Shown piece after piece: positions 28,336 to 37,279 of a DNA stretch of 64,000 nucleotides. The notes beneath the pieces are model-generated. The model saw only the letters and a program-made list of their open reading frames with translations, did no database searches and was not told the DNA's origin. The stretch is from Pelomonas sp041914785 (GTDB taxonomy: Bacteria; Pseudomonadota; Gammaproteobacteria; Burkholderiales; Burkholderiaceae_C). The translations under genes and the position numbers were made by a program. The stretch is taken from assembly GCA_041914785.1 (NCBI GenBank), contig JAYSCT010000006.1, forward strand, positions 1 through 64,000. The letters run 5' to 3'. Numbering within the stretch: the first letter of the stretch is position 1; every line of letters begins with the position of its first letter.

Positions 28336-29196
28336 TCAAAGAGCCCCCTCAGACAAGGAAGCCGGCGTCTTAAGGGCCATCAATCCCGGGTCCTGCGTGG
28401 CGTCGGCTTGGTAGCTACCGAAGCCGAACATGACCCGGCGGGTAGCGCCCTCGCGCCGCGCATCCAAGGCTTCGCGCTCTACCACCAGACGGTTGAGGCG
28501 ATTCATCAACTGCACGCCCTCGCGATGTGCCGTTGAAGAAAGCAGCTGCGCCGATTCTTCGGTCAGCCCGTGACCATAGATCACGTTGAAATAAAAGCCC
28601 GGCACAGGCTGCTCGTGAAGGTAAGTCTGGTCGAACCCGTTGAGCAGATCCGCGACCATCTCGCTGATCAGCAGGCCAGCGCCAGTAGCACCCTCCACAC
28701 CGCCAGTCGACCGTCGCTTGACGAGTACGACGCGATCCTGCTCATCGAGCACAACGAATCCCTTGCGCAGCCATTCGTCCAGCAAGGCTCGCGCTCGAAT
28801 GTCTTTGCTTACTCGTTCAACGAGCGCTTCGAACGAACGTTCGCCGCCCTGCTTCTGCGTGCGCGGCAAGGGCAGCATGCTGCCCTCGGCATCCATGAAA
28901 TCGAGCGACGAGGACCAAGCGTCGAGCACCAATCGTTCGATGTTCGGCCGTGGCATAGGAGGAGCTTCCGATGCTTCACGTAGCGCACGAATGTCGCGCC
29001 GGGGAAGGCCGGTCAAGAGACTGACGCGGCTGTCGGAATTCGGTTTGCCTTTCACCGGCTCGAACTCGGTGGCGACCTCGAAGTAGACGGAGCGCACGAG
29101 CTTGCAGAACGCCTGGTAGGTGACGCCGCTCGAGATCGCGATTCGGACCAGACGCCGGAGTAGGTAGCGAAGCAAGGGGGGGAAATCAAAGTGCAT
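28336..29196 (-). CDS. DUF6502-like protein
   Basis: A 286-residue protein if begun at MHFDFPPLLRYLLRRLVR (29196); the frame is open to 29379, but the extra N-terminus looks unrelated to the family. It has a helical start (LLRYLLRRLVRIAISSGVTYQAFCKLVRSVY, shown here only as landmarks at residues 8-38), then SRVSLLTGLPRRDIRALRE resembling a helix-turn-helix, then PLPRTQKQGGERSFEALVE. This order matches DUF6502 proteins, possible DNA-binding regulators of unknown target. It is transcribed away from the glycine riboswitch locus and could regulate it. Codon use is visibly less GC-rich than the flanking chromosome. Confidence 0.6.
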   Translation of the reverse strand: MHFDFPPLLRYLLRRLVRIAISSGVTYQAFCKLVRSVYFEVATEFEPVKGKPNSDSRVSLLTGLPRRDIRALREASEAPPMPRPNIERLVLDAWSSSLDFMDAEGSMLPLPRTQKQGGERSFEALVERVSKDIRARALLDEWLRKGFVVLDEQDRVVLVKRRSTGGVEGATGAGLLISEMVADLLNGFDQTYLHEQPVPGFYFNVIYGHGLTEESAQLLSSTAHREGVQLMNRLNRLVVEREALDARREGATRRVMFGFGSYQADATQDPGLMALKTPASLSEGAL

Positions 29197-29524
29197 ACAC
29201 GAGCTCTCGAGCGCGAAGAGGGACGCCGTCCCATTCTCTGCCCCAGGGCACAGGGCCGCGGCTGCGAGGTCAACTTCAGGAATCAAATAGTCCACGAAGC
29301 GGCCTAAGGTGTGGATCAAATGATCCGCAAGCACGACGATGCACGGATCGAGCCGAACAGCCAGTCGCCGCACATTCACACACGCAAATCAAGACCACAA
29401 AGGGGCTGAACCGGACTACGGAGCCCGCAGGATGCGTAAATTTTCTCGCCGTGTGGCACAAAGTGTCCGCATAGGCGTTAACGATGATGCGACGAAGTTT
29501 TCACGCACCTAGTATTGATCCCGA
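29197..29524. other. AT-richer divergent promoter region
   Basis: No convincing gene is seen between the DUF6502-like start and the riboswitch. A TAGTAT sequence at 29510-29515 would be a reasonable -10 element placing a transcript start near 29522, just at the 5' edge of the glycine aptamer. No good -35 hexamer is found at the normal distance, so an activator may be needed. Confidence 0.35.
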
Positions 29525-29755
29525 CGAACCAGGAGAGCGCGGATAGCAAGGTTCACACAATGAACCCCTACCGCCACCGAAGGCGCAACCTCCCATGCAC
29601 GCTCAGGTCCCGAACTGGTTTGTTGTTTGAGCCGACACTGGAGAGCGGGGCCGCAATGCGAAACGCAGCGCGACACCCCCCACCGAAGGAGCAAATGCCA
29701 AGGGCGTCAACCACGCCAGGCACGAATCTCTCAGGTACCAAGGACAGCGGGAGCG
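29525..29755 (+). promoter_or_regulatory. tandem glycine riboswitch
   Basis: Two aptamers lie in a row. The first (about 29528-29615) has AGGAGAGCGC, CACCGAAGGCGCAA and CGCTCAGGTCCC. The second (about 29636-29755) has TGGAGAGCGG, CACCGAAGGAGCAAA and a near-consensus ATCTCTCAGGTACCAAGGACAGC. These are the conserved blocks of the gcvT-type glycine riboswitch in the right order and spacing, including the short linker between aptamers. Such riboswitches usually turn on glycine cleavage or glycine export genes when glycine is high. Here the first intact downstream gene encodes an exported protein of unknown function, and glyA lies only 6 kb further on. Confidence 0.88.
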
Positions 29756-30118
29756 GCGCGGAACAGCAGCGGTGCACACGCACTGCGACCGGCCTTGGCT
29801 GGTTGCTCAGGCGTGAGTTCTGAATGCCGTTTCGTGGTCGTTCAACCTGTCTTGGAGTGCCGCCATGTCGAGCCGCCGCTCTTCGCTCTGCGGGCCTTTT
29901 TCCCAGCTTTGCTCGCAGCCACCGCTGCCGTCGTGCCCGTTAGAGCGCCTTCGCACCTGCGATAGCGCCCAGCCTACACACGCCCCCCACCGAAGCCGAC
30001 CAGGTCGCCGCTCACGCGTCGACGTCGCGGCGTCGGCGCCGAGATCTCTGCTGCCACGAGAACCGTGGCGTCGCGAGAGGCTCGGGTTCTATCTCAACTT
30101 CACAGAATGGAACTCTTA
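29756..30118 (+). other. long leader after the riboswitch
   Basis: About 360 bases with no supported gene lie between the aptamers and the first downstream start. A T5 run at 29897-29901 follows a GC-rich stretch (GCTCTGCGGGCC) and may be the end of an expression-platform terminator, but I could not draw a convincing stem. The sequence could also contain residues of a lost gcvT 5' end; I see no recognisable GcvT codons. Confidence 0.35.
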
Positions 30119-30874
30119 ATGCGAACAGATCGTGATCCGACCCTGCCGCTGCGCAGAGGTGTAGGTTTGGCGCTCTCGGCGCTGGTGCTGGCAATCGTGC
30201 CGGCGGCTCAAGCGCAGTCGCTCAATGCGGCCGCCGCGGCGCGCGTCAACGCGCTTGGCAACATTGACCGCGGGGCACAAGCTGCTGCTGAGCAAGGCTT
30301 GGCGGAATACGTGGAGCGCAAGCAGCAGCATGGCTCTGACGGCGAATCCGCCCTCGATGTGGCGAAGCCGGCGGACTTGTCCAAGGCGCGCATCGCCGGC
30401 GGCTTCGAAGTGAACACCATCGCCCCCAGCGCAATCGCGTCTGGCCGCGGCGATATGCGCAGCATGACGCAAGCCACCGGGATCTGGCGCTTCTTCGTGA
30501 AGGTGGGGAGCAAGCCTGTCGGCCTGATCACCGTGGAACGAGTGGACGGCAACTGGAAGGCCGTGTCGTTTGGCGGCTCGGGTCTCTCTCAGGAGCTGTC
30601 GGACCTGGTCGCCGAACACGGCGCCGCGAACGGCGCCAACCTGCGCTACATCCGCGTGTACCAGGCTCAGTCGGATCTGCTCGAGGTGGTTTCGCCGACG
30701 GACCTGCAGACGCGATACGCGCTGCTCGGTTCGGCGCGTGACTCGCTGAAAGCCGAGATCGAGGCCACGACCGGAGTCAAGGCGGAGAAGGACGGCAATC
30801 GCCTGCGCGAAGCCTACGAGTTGATGCAGCCCCTGCGCAACGTCGTTCGGCGCAATTCCGGCGGCCACCCCTAA
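30119..30874 (+). CDS. exported protein of unknown function
   Basis: A 251-residue protein with a Sec signal peptide (basic start RRGVGLALS, hydrophobic core, cleavage about AQA-QS). ATG at 30119 was chosen over one four codons earlier. The mature part has a helical N-terminal region, a middle beta-like section (FFVKVGSKPVGLITVERVDGNW) and a helical C-terminus. I do not recognise the family. It lies 45 bases ahead of the papain-like peptidase and both are exported. A chaperone, propeptide or inhibitor acting in trans on the peptidase is therefore plausible but unproven. It is the first gene behind the glycine riboswitch. Confidence 0.65.
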   Translation: MRTDRDPTLPLRRGVGLALSALVLAIVPAAQAQSLNAAAAARVNALGNIDRGAQAAAEQGLAEYVERKQQHGSDGESALDVAKPADLSKARIAGGFEVNTIAPSAIASGRGDMRSMTQATGIWRFFVKVGSKPVGLITVERVDGNWKAVSFGGSGLSQELSDLVAEHGAANGANLRYIRVYQAQSDLLEVVSPTDLQTRYALLGSARDSLKAEIEATTGVKAEKDGNRLREAYELMQPLRNVVRRNSGGHP

Positions 30875-30919
30875 AGCCATCGCCACCCCCTCCACGCATT
30901 CACAGGAACAGGAGCTTCC

Positions 30920-31504
30920 ATGTCCTTGACCCTGAAGAAGGCCGCTGCCGGCCTCGTCCTCGCGCTCGCACTGCCTGTCGCCTTCGCGGCCAACAGCTAC
31001 AAGAACCTGAACGTGCTCACCACGATTCAGGAACACAGCAATTGGTGCTGGGCTGCGTCGAGCAAAGCCGTCATCAACTACTACAAGACCCCGCCGACGC
31101 AGTGCGCCATCGTCAACTGGGCCTTCGGCATCAACTACGCATGCGGCAACAGCGTCTTCAACTGGAGCAGCAATGCCAACCAGCCCAACGCGCTGTATGG
31201 CCAGAGCGGCAGCGTGGCCGACATTCTGTACAACTGGGGCTACTCGACCAATGCCTATGCATCTGCGTCGTCGTGGAACTCCGTGGTCAGCGACGTGAAC
31301 GCCAACAAGCCGTTCGTCATCCGCTTCGGATGGACGTCCGGCGGCGGGCACATCATGGTCGGCAAGGGCTATGAGGTCTACAACAACTCCAACTACGTCC
31401 TCTATATGAATCCGTGGCCCGGCGAAGGCGCCTCGGAGGACCTGTACAGCTGGATGGCCTCTGCCAGCGACCACAAGTGGACGCACACGCTGCGTCGCCC
31501 CTGA
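30920..31504 (+). CDS. exported papain-like cysteine peptidase (C70/AvrRpt2-like)
   Basis: A 194-residue exported protein with a signal peptide ending about AFA-AN. The catalytic pattern is Q37-xxxxx-C43 (TIQEHSNWCWAAS) with the papain Gln-to-Cys spacing of six, H144 (GGGHIMVGKG) and N164 (LYMNPWPGEG). The WCWAA core and the compact size fit the papain-like C70 group, known from the effector AvrRpt2 but also common as exported bacterial proteins. A CAGGAG site lies ahead of the ATG. The protein is rich in Asn, Ser, Tyr and Trp, as secreted enzymes often are. It is followed by a strong hairpin. Substrate unknown; peptide supply to the TonB receptor downstream is one idea. Confidence 0.8.
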   Translation: MSLTLKKAAAGLVLALALPVAFAANSYKNLNVLTTIQEHSNWCWAASSKAVINYYKTPPTQCAIVNWAFGINYACGNSVFNWSSNANQPNALYGQSGSVADILYNWGYSTNAYASASSWNSVVSDVNANKPFVIRFGWTSGGGHIMVGKGYEVYNNSNYVLYMNPWPGEGASEDLYSWMASASDHKWTHTLRRP

Positions 31505-31658
31505 CCACGCGCCGTTGTAGTCGCAGGAGATTGCTGGCGCAAACCAACGCCGCCAGCTGCTGAGCGCGCGATCAGTCGAAGTCGCTCAGCCCCCACCTTG
31601 CAACGCTTTGACCGTCGTCTGAAGAGACGCCCCCACGAGGGGCGCGCCGAAGGAGTGC

Positions 31659-31683
31659 GGCCCGTGGCAAAGCGCCACGGGCC
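31659..31683 (+). terminator. strong stem-loop after the papain-like gene
   Basis: Perfect 10-bp arms GGCCCGTGGC / GCCACGGGCC enclose a five-base AAAGC loop and are followed by AATATCT. A weaker hairpin (GCCCC / GGGGC, 31629-31643) precedes it. The stem probably ends the transcript of the peptidase gene or protects its 3' end. Confidence 0.6.
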
Positions 31684-31776
31684 AATATCTCCGGCTTCGA
31701 AAACTGAGGGAGCGGCAAACGCGAACGCGCATCAAGGCTGTGCCGCACGGGAGTTGCTGATGAAAGTCATCGTTAC

Positions 31777-32367
31777 ATGCACCTATCCGCGATGTTGAGT
31801 TGGGACCTTTCCGAATTCGCCCGCGAGTTCTATGCCATGTCGGCAGGCGACGGGCTGATCCTCGATGTCGGGCACAACGATGGCGGCAACATCGATTCGA
31901 TCCTGACCGAGAAGCTCTTGCGCAAGGCCTGGGAGACCTGGCAGTCCAGAGATGGGTCGCGCTTGCCCAACATGCCCAACGCGTTTCGCGGCCAGCGGGT
32001 GGTCATCACGAACCCGGGGACTTACTCGGATGGCGAGACGTTCTCGGAAGGGGTCAAGCGTCTCAAGCTGGGCACGTTAGTGGGCATGCGCACTGCAGGT
32101 GCCGGCGTCTGGCTCGACGACGACAACAAGCTCGTCGATGGCGGCATCGCCCGCGCCGCACAGGACGCCCAGGTCGGCCTTGACGGCTCAAGGCTGATCG
32201 AGGGGATTGGCGTCACTCCGGACATCGAAGTCGACAACCTGCCGCACGCAACGTTCGAAGGCCAGGACGCCCAGCTCGAAGTGGCCATTCGCACCCTCAA
32301 GGAGCGCATTGCGAAAGATCCTCGCGTCGACGTTCCGACGTTCATCTATCCGAAGTTGAGGCCGTGA
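31777..32367 (+). pseudogene. 3' remnant of a tricorn-like S41 peptidase
   Basis: The 196 codons match the C-terminal catalytic part of tricorn-type S41 peptidases. GLILDVGHNDGGNID is followed by the nucleophile region TYSDGETFSEG, then LIEGIGVTPDIEVDNLPHATFEGQDAQLEVAI. Tricorn proteins run to about 1000 residues with beta-propellers, a PDZ domain and a catalytic histidine N-terminal to this part, and all of that is absent. Similarity seems to start a few codons before the first ATG (SHRYMHLSAM), which fits truncation rather than a short gene. The serine remains but the catalytic histidine does not, so activity is unlikely. Confidence 0.75.
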
Positions 32368-32564
32368 TGTCGACAGGCCCACCTTTCTGAAGGCGGTGCG
32401 CGGCGTGAACAGCGCGCCCGCGTAACTCGACTTCCTCCAATCCCAAAGCTTCTTCGATCGCCGGGCGAAATGCCTGCGAGGGACGAGTGCCAACCAACCA
32501 CTACCAAGCGCACAAGCAGGGCTGAAACGCAGCCCTGCAACCCACATTAACCGAGGGCAAACCC

Positions 32565-35500
32565 ATGTCAATCGCTTTCAAACCCGTTCACAAACCCATC
32601 GCTCTGGCGATCTTTGGCCTGGTCATGGCCATGAACGCATCGGCCCAGCAGGAGCAATCCGACGCGAACAAGCCGGCCAAAGCCGCCGACCCAGCGGCGC
32701 CAAGCGACTCTGTGCAGAAGCTGGATCGCGTTGAGATCGTGCTTTCGGGCTCGCGCATCCGACGGGATGCCTTCAGTTCTCCGGCGCCGCTGCAGGTCAT
32801 CAAGAACGAAGACACGGCGCTTGCTGGCTTCACCTCCACCGCGCAGGTCCTGCAGGGCACCAGCGTCACTGGCGGCCAAGGCCAGATCAACAACGCGTTC
32901 AGCGGCTACGTCACCGATGGCGGCCCCGGCGCCAACACCATCGGCCTGCGCGGCTTCTCTGCCACCCGTTCGCTGGTGCTGCTCAATGGCCGCCGCATGT
33001 CGCCTTCGGGCACGCGCGGCTCGGTCGGGGCTGCTGACCTGAACACGCTGCCGAACTCCATCGTGGACCGGATCGAAGTGCTCAAGGACGGCGCATCGTC
33101 CATCTACGGCTCGGATGCCGTGGCCGGCGTCATCAACATCATCACCAAGAAGAACCTGAACTCGATCACCGTCGAGGGAACCGTGTCGCAGTCGGAGCAC
33201 GGGGGCGGCAATGCACGCAATCTGTCCATCTCCGGCGGTCATAGCACCGAGACGTCGCGCTTTCTGGCCTCCTACAACTACAACGAGAACACCAGCCTGA
33301 CGCTCGACCAGCGCGATTGGACGCGCTGCAACACCCCCTATCGCCGTACTGTCGACGACGACGGCGTCACAGGTGCATGGGGTAGCGCTGACTTCGTTGA
33401 CCCGCTGACGGGCAAGCCGAAGTGCTACACCTGGAACTCCAGTGGCGAAAACGGCGTCACCGTCAACACCATCGGCACCAGCCTTGTCGGTGGCACCGGC
33501 GCAGCGGGCTCGACTGGAGCGCTCTTCAACCGTTGGCGCCCCAATTCGTCCGTCACGGGCGCGATGGCGGGCTATGAAGGCGTGGGCGGCAACGGCAACA
33601 CCCTCTACGTTCGCGACACGTTCGATCCGCGAATGCTCAAGGTGGACACGCTGTCGCCGGTCCGCAACCACAACTTCTACACCGAGGGCTCGATCGACCT
33701 TCCCGGCCTGAGCGATTCGGCCGAGGCGTACTGGGAGGTTCTGTACAACCGCCGCGAGTCGTCGCAGGTGAGCTACCGCCAGCTCTTGCTTGACTACGCC
33801 AAGGACAGCCCCCTGCTCCCCTCGAGCCTGGGGTTCAGCACGTTCCAATCCACCCCGACGGACCTCACCAACGGCTCGCCGGTCGGCGTTCGCGCGTTCC
33901 TGTTCGGCGGCAACAGCTATTCCAGCCAGAAGGTTGACTTCACGCGCGCCGTTGCCGGCCTGCGGGGCACGTTCGCCAAGACCGACTGGGATTACGACGT
34001 CTCGGTCAGCCATGCCGAGAGCAAGGCCTCGTATGTGTACGACGGCTACCTGACGGACCGCCTGGCGCAGAGCTTGAACGTCGTCTCCAACGGCAGCGGC
34101 GGCTTCAACTGCCTGAGCACGGCCAACGGCTGCGTGGCTGCTCCAGCGCTGAGCACCTCGCTTCTCGCCGGCAATCTGCCGGAAGCGTGGAAGAAGTTCG
34201 TCTTCTCCGACAACCTGGTCGGCTCGACCAAGTACAAGGAAGACATCGTCACTGCGTCGGCGAACGGCAATCTGTTCAAGATGCCATACGGCAATGCGAA
34301 GGCCGCCGTCGGTGCCGAGTTCCGTCGCAACTCGATCGACGACACCCCATCCGAGGCGATGCAGGCGGCGAACATCTACAACTTCACCTCCGGCACGCCG
34401 ACCCGCGGAAACGACCAGGCCTATGACGTGTTCGGCGAGGTGGAAGTTCCTCTGCTGAAGGGCCTGCCTGGTGCCCATGAACTGACCGCCAATGCGTCTG
34501 CACGGCGCGCGGACTACAAGTCCTACGGCGCAGGTTCGACCTACAAGTTCGGCGCCCTCTGGGCACCGGTCAAGTGGATGTCCCTGCGCGGCACGAACGG
34601 CACCTCGTACCGTGCTCCCGCTCTGTTCGAGCAGTTCGTCGGTGCGACGACCAGCTTCCAAGCCACGTCTGCAGATCCTTGCAATGACTATGGCGCCGCA
34701 GGCACGAACGCTGTGCGCGCTGCCAACTGCGCAAGCGAAGGCCTGCCTGCTGACTTCTCGCAGAAGAACAGCATCAAGTCGATCACGCAAGGCGGCCGCG
34801 ACTCGGGCCTGAAGGCAGAGACGTCGAAGAACTCCTCCTGGGGCATCATCCTGCAACCGCCCATGCCCGCGGGCTTCGGCGAGGTGTCGTTCGCGCTGGA
34901 TCGCTTCGACATCAAGGTCGACAACGGCGTCTCCCAGGTCGGCGCTGGCTCGATCCTCTCGCTCTGCTACGACGACCAGCAGTTCCGTACCGGTGGTGGC
35001 TTCTGCCGGCTCGTGACGCGTGACCCAGGTAGCGCTTCGCTGACAGTCAACAACAGCTACGTCAACCTGTCGACTGACATGGTGCGTGGCTACGACTACA
35101 ACCTGCGCTACACCAACGACGTTGGCCCCGGCAAGCTGCGCATGAACCTGTCGGCGACGCAGTTCAAGCAGCAGGCAAGCAGGCTGTTCCCGAACGATCC
35201 GCTGGACGACTTCAACGGCACCATCCGGGCACCGAAATGGTCCGGCGCCCTCGACGTGAACTACGCGCTCAAGGGCTGGAACATCTTCTACGGCGTGGAG
35301 TGGGTCGGCAAGATGTCGAACTACGAGTACTACGGCGAAGACGCAGCCACCAGCACCTACAAGCGCGATACGCCCAACTACTTCCTGCAGTCGGCGTCCG
35401 TCTCGTACAACGACGCGGTGGGCAAGTGGCGCGCGACCTTCGGCGTGCGCAACCTGTCGGACAAGACGCCCCCGATGGTCTCGTCGGACAACGGCAATCG

Positions 35501-35579
35501 CGTCGGTAACGCGCCTCTGTACAGCGGCTATGACTACCAGGGTCGCCGCTTCTTCATGAACCTCTCCAAGACCTTCTGA
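32565..35579 (+). CDS. TonB-dependent outer-membrane receptor
   Basis: This 1004-residue outer-membrane transporter draws energy from TonB. A signal peptide is cleaved about ASA-QQ, followed by a linker, a TonB-box-like VEIVLSGSRIRR (about 55-67) and the plug domain (NTIGLRGFSATRSLVLLNGRRM, about 124-145; DRIEVLKDGASSIYGSDAVAGVINIIT, about 168-194). The beta-barrel ends in a terminal phenylalanine (NLSKTF), the usual outer-membrane assembly signal. The size and plug wording are those of receptors in protease-rich Gammaproteobacteria and Betaproteobacteria, often linked to peptide uptake. It follows two exported peptidase-type genes in a glycine-riboswitch locus, so short glycine-containing peptides are a reasonable guess. 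Ligand unknown. Confidence 0.92.
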   Translation: MSIAFKPVHKPIALAIFGLVMAMNASAQQEQSDANKPAKAADPAAPSDSVQKLDRVEIVLSGSRIRRDAFSSPAPLQVIKNEDTALAGFTSTAQVLQGTSVTGGQGQINNAFSGYVTDGGPGANTIGLRGFSATRSLVLLNGRRMSPSGTRGSVGAADLNTLPNSIVDRIEVLKDGASSIYGSDAVAGVINIITKKNLNSITVEGTVSQSEHGGGNARNLSISGGHSTETSRFLASYNYNENTSLTLDQRDWTRCNTPYRRTVDDDGVTGAWGSADFVDPLTGKPKCYTWNSSGENGVTVNTIGTSLVGGTGAAGSTGALFNRWRPNSSVTGAMAGYEGVGGNGNTLYVRDTFDPRMLKVDTLSPVRNHNFYTEGSIDLPGLSDSAEAYWEVLYNRRESSQVSYRQLLLDYAKDSPLLPSSLGFSTFQSTPTDLTNGSPVGVRAFLFGGNSYSSQKVDFTRAVAGLRGTFAKTDWDYDVSVSHAESKASYVYDGYLTDRLAQSLNVVSNGSGGFNCLSTANGCVAAPALSTSLLAGNLPEAWKKFVFSDNLVGSTKYKEDIVTASANGNLFKMPYGNAKAAVGAEFRRNSIDDTPSEAMQAANIYNFTSGTPTRGNDQAYDVFGEVEVPLLKGLPGAHELTANASARRADYKSYGAGSTYKFGALWAPVKWMSLRGTNGTSYRAPALFEQFVGATTSFQATSADPCNDYGAAGTNAVRAANCASEGLPADFSQKNSIKSITQGGRDSGLKAETSKNSSWGIILQPPMPAGFGEVSFALDRFDIKVDNGVSQVGAGSILSLCYDDQQFRTGGGFCRLVTRDPGSASLTVNNSYVNLSTDMVRGYDYNLRYTNDVGPGKLRMNLSATQFKQQASRLFPNDPLDDFNGTIRAPKWSGALDVNYALKGWNIFYGVEWVGKMSNYEYYGEDAATSTYKRDTPNYFLQSASVSYNDAVGKWRATFGVRNLSDKTPPMVSSDNGNRVGNAPLYSGYDYQGRRFFMNLSKTF

Positions 35580-35599
35580 TAGGTCGGAGAAGGACTGGT

Positions 35600-35635
35600 G
35601 GGACGCCCTGGCAATCTTGATCGTCGAGGCGTCCC
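35600..35635 (+). terminator. stem-loop after the TonB receptor
   Basis: Arms GGGACGCC (35600-35607) and GGCGTCCC (35628-35635) enclose 20 bases and lie 20 bases after the receptor stop. No T-run follows. It may divide the receptor message from glyA, which has its own ribosome site further on. Confidence 0.5.
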
Positions 35636-35814
35636 CTTGTGCTTCACCAAGCACTCCGTATTCGCAGAACCATGACCTAGCGGCATCAATGGCCTACGCA
35701 GATCTCGATCGGCTGGTCTTGGCTCTGCTCCCCCCTCACGAAATCACCCAGCCGACCATGGCCATTCAGTACCTCACTGAAGAACAGATCAAAACCTGGA
35801 GCCGAGCGCAGACC

Positions 35815-35976
35815 AACTGGTCACGGCCGCACACCCGCGAACGTGCTGCCCACCCGCTGCCCAGCCTGCACCAGACCAAGTACTGGTCGCCCGTCGCGCG
35901 CGTTGACAACGTCTTCGGAGACCGAAACCTCGTGCGCTCCTGCCCCCCAATGTCCGACTACGAGGAGCCCCGCTGA
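35815..35976 (+). pseudogene. gcvP: 3' end of gcvP (glycine decarboxylase P protein)
   Basis: The frame ending at 35976 encodes the C-terminus of GcvP: NWSRPHTRERAAHPLPS, then KYWSPVARVDNVFGDRNLV and CPPMSDYEE. This closely matches the highly conserved end of the P protein of the glycine cleavage system, about 950 residues in full; only about 50 residues remain. Upstream codons in the same frame (back to 35617) do not resemble GcvP. It stops 25 bases ahead of glyA, the gene order of gcvP-glyA-sdaA clusters, so it is a deletion scar of such an operon. No product is expected to be active. Confidence 0.85.
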
Positions 35977-36001
35977 GAGGGCATCCGATCAAGGAGAAAA
36001 C

Positions 36002-37264
36002 ATGTTTGAACGTCTTTCCACCATTGCGGACTTTGATCCGGATCTCTCCCGGTCAATCATTGCTGAGCAAAAGCGCCAAGAAGAACACATCGAGCTGATT
36101 GCCTCAGAGAACTACGCGAGCCACCGCGTTCTCGAAGCGCAAGGCACGGTGCTCACCAACAAGTACGCGGAGGGGTATCCCGGCAAGCGCTACTACGGTG
36201 GCTGCGAGTTCGTCGACCAGACGGAGGTCTTGGCAATTGATCGCGCGAAGAAGCTCTTCGGCGCCGATTGGGCAAATGTCCAGCCGCACTCAGGCTCCCA
36301 GGCCAATGCAGCTGTCTACCTGGCCCTCCTCAACCCGGGTGACACGATCCTCGGAATGAGCCTTGCGCACGGCGGTCACCTGACCCACGGCGCGAAGGTC
36401 AGCTCGTCCGGCAAGCTCTACAACTCCGTTCAGTACGGAATCACCGATCGCGGATGGATCGACTACGACGAGGTCGAGCGGCTCGCCAAGGAGCACCGGC
36501 CCAAGATGATCGTGGCGGGCTTCTCGGCCTACTCCCGCCAGCTGGACTTTGCTCGCTTCAGGCAGATCGCTGACTCCGTCGATGCGATGCTGTTCGTCGA
36601 CATGGCACACGTGGCGGGTCTGATCGCAGCAGGCCTGTACCCGTCACCTCTGCCGTTTGCCGACGTGGTGACGACCACGACCCACAAGACGCTGCGTGGG
36701 CCGCGAGGCGGCCTGATCCTAGGTCGCAACGTCCCCACCAGGCCTGACATCGAGAAGAAAGTTGCCTCCGCCGTCTTCCCGGGTGCGCAGGGCGGCCCCC
36801 TGATGCATGTGATCGCCGCGAAGGCAGTTGCACTGAAGGAAGCTCTGGATCCCTCGTTCAAGGTCTACCAGCAGCGCGTGATCTCCAACGCTCGCGTGAT
36901 GGCCAAGGTCTTCATCGATCGCGGCTATGACGTGGTCTCGGGAGGAACAGACGACCACCTCTTCCTGGTCAGCCTGATTTCGAAGGGCCTGACCGGCAAG
37001 GCCGCCGACGCGGCTCTCGGCCGCGCGCACATCACCGTGAACAAGAATGCCGTTCCGAACGACCCGCAGTCACCCTTCGTGACCAGCGGCATCCGCATCG
37101 GAACGCCCGCGGTGACGACGCGGGGCCTGATCGAGGCGGACGTTCAAGAGCTGGCAGGCTGGATCTGCGACATCCTCGATGCGATCGAGGATGAATCTGT
37201 CATCGAGCGCGTCCGCGGCCAGGTCGCGGCCCTGACCAAGCGCTTGCCGGTCTACCGGCGCTGA
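36002..37264 (+). CDS. glyA: serine hydroxymethyltransferase
   Basis: A 420-residue PLP enzyme interconverting serine plus tetrahydrofolate and glycine plus 5,10-methylene-tetrahydrofolate. The PLP lysine is K229 (TTTTHKTLRGPRGG). EEHIELIASENYAS, YYGGCEFVD, QPHSGSQANAAVY and FVDMAHVAGLIAAG are all in place, and the length is normal, so the gene looks intact. AAGGAG lies six bases ahead of the ATG. The sequence is like the second SHMT found in glycine-cleavage clusters rather than a housekeeping copy. Its neighbours gcvP and sdaA are broken. Base composition is lower in GC than in the surrounding chromosome. Confidence 0.95.
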   Translation: MFERLSTIADFDPDLSRSIIAEQKRQEEHIELIASENYASHRVLEAQGTVLTNKYAEGYPGKRYYGGCEFVDQTEVLAIDRAKKLFGADWANVQPHSGSQANAAVYLALLNPGDTILGMSLAHGGHLTHGAKVSSSGKLYNSVQYGITDRGWIDYDEVERLAKEHRPKMIVAGFSAYSRQLDFARFRQIADSVDAMLFVDMAHVAGLIAAGLYPSPLPFADVVTTTTHKTLRGPRGGLILGRNVPTRPDIEKKVASAVFPGAQGGPLMHVIAAKAVALKEALDPSFKVYQQRVISNARVMAKVFIDRGYDVVSGGTDDHLFLVSLISKGLTGKAADAALGRAHITVNKNAVPNDPQSPFVTSGIRIGTPAVTTRGLIEADVQELAGWICDILDAIEDESVIERVRGQVAALTKRLPVYRR

Positions 37265-37279
37265 GGAGGCAACGCGTCC

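Noticed and set aside
29761..30118. A third glycine aptamer, suggested by CCCCCCACCGAAGCCGACC near 29985
   Set aside because: The CACCGAAG string occurs alone without the GGAGAG and CTCTCAGGT blocks, so it is a chance match.
35617..35814. A complete 119-aa gene ending at 35976
   Set aside because: The second half is the conserved end of GcvP, and the first half shows no family similarity or ribosome site. It is treated as a remnant with chance-open leader sequence.
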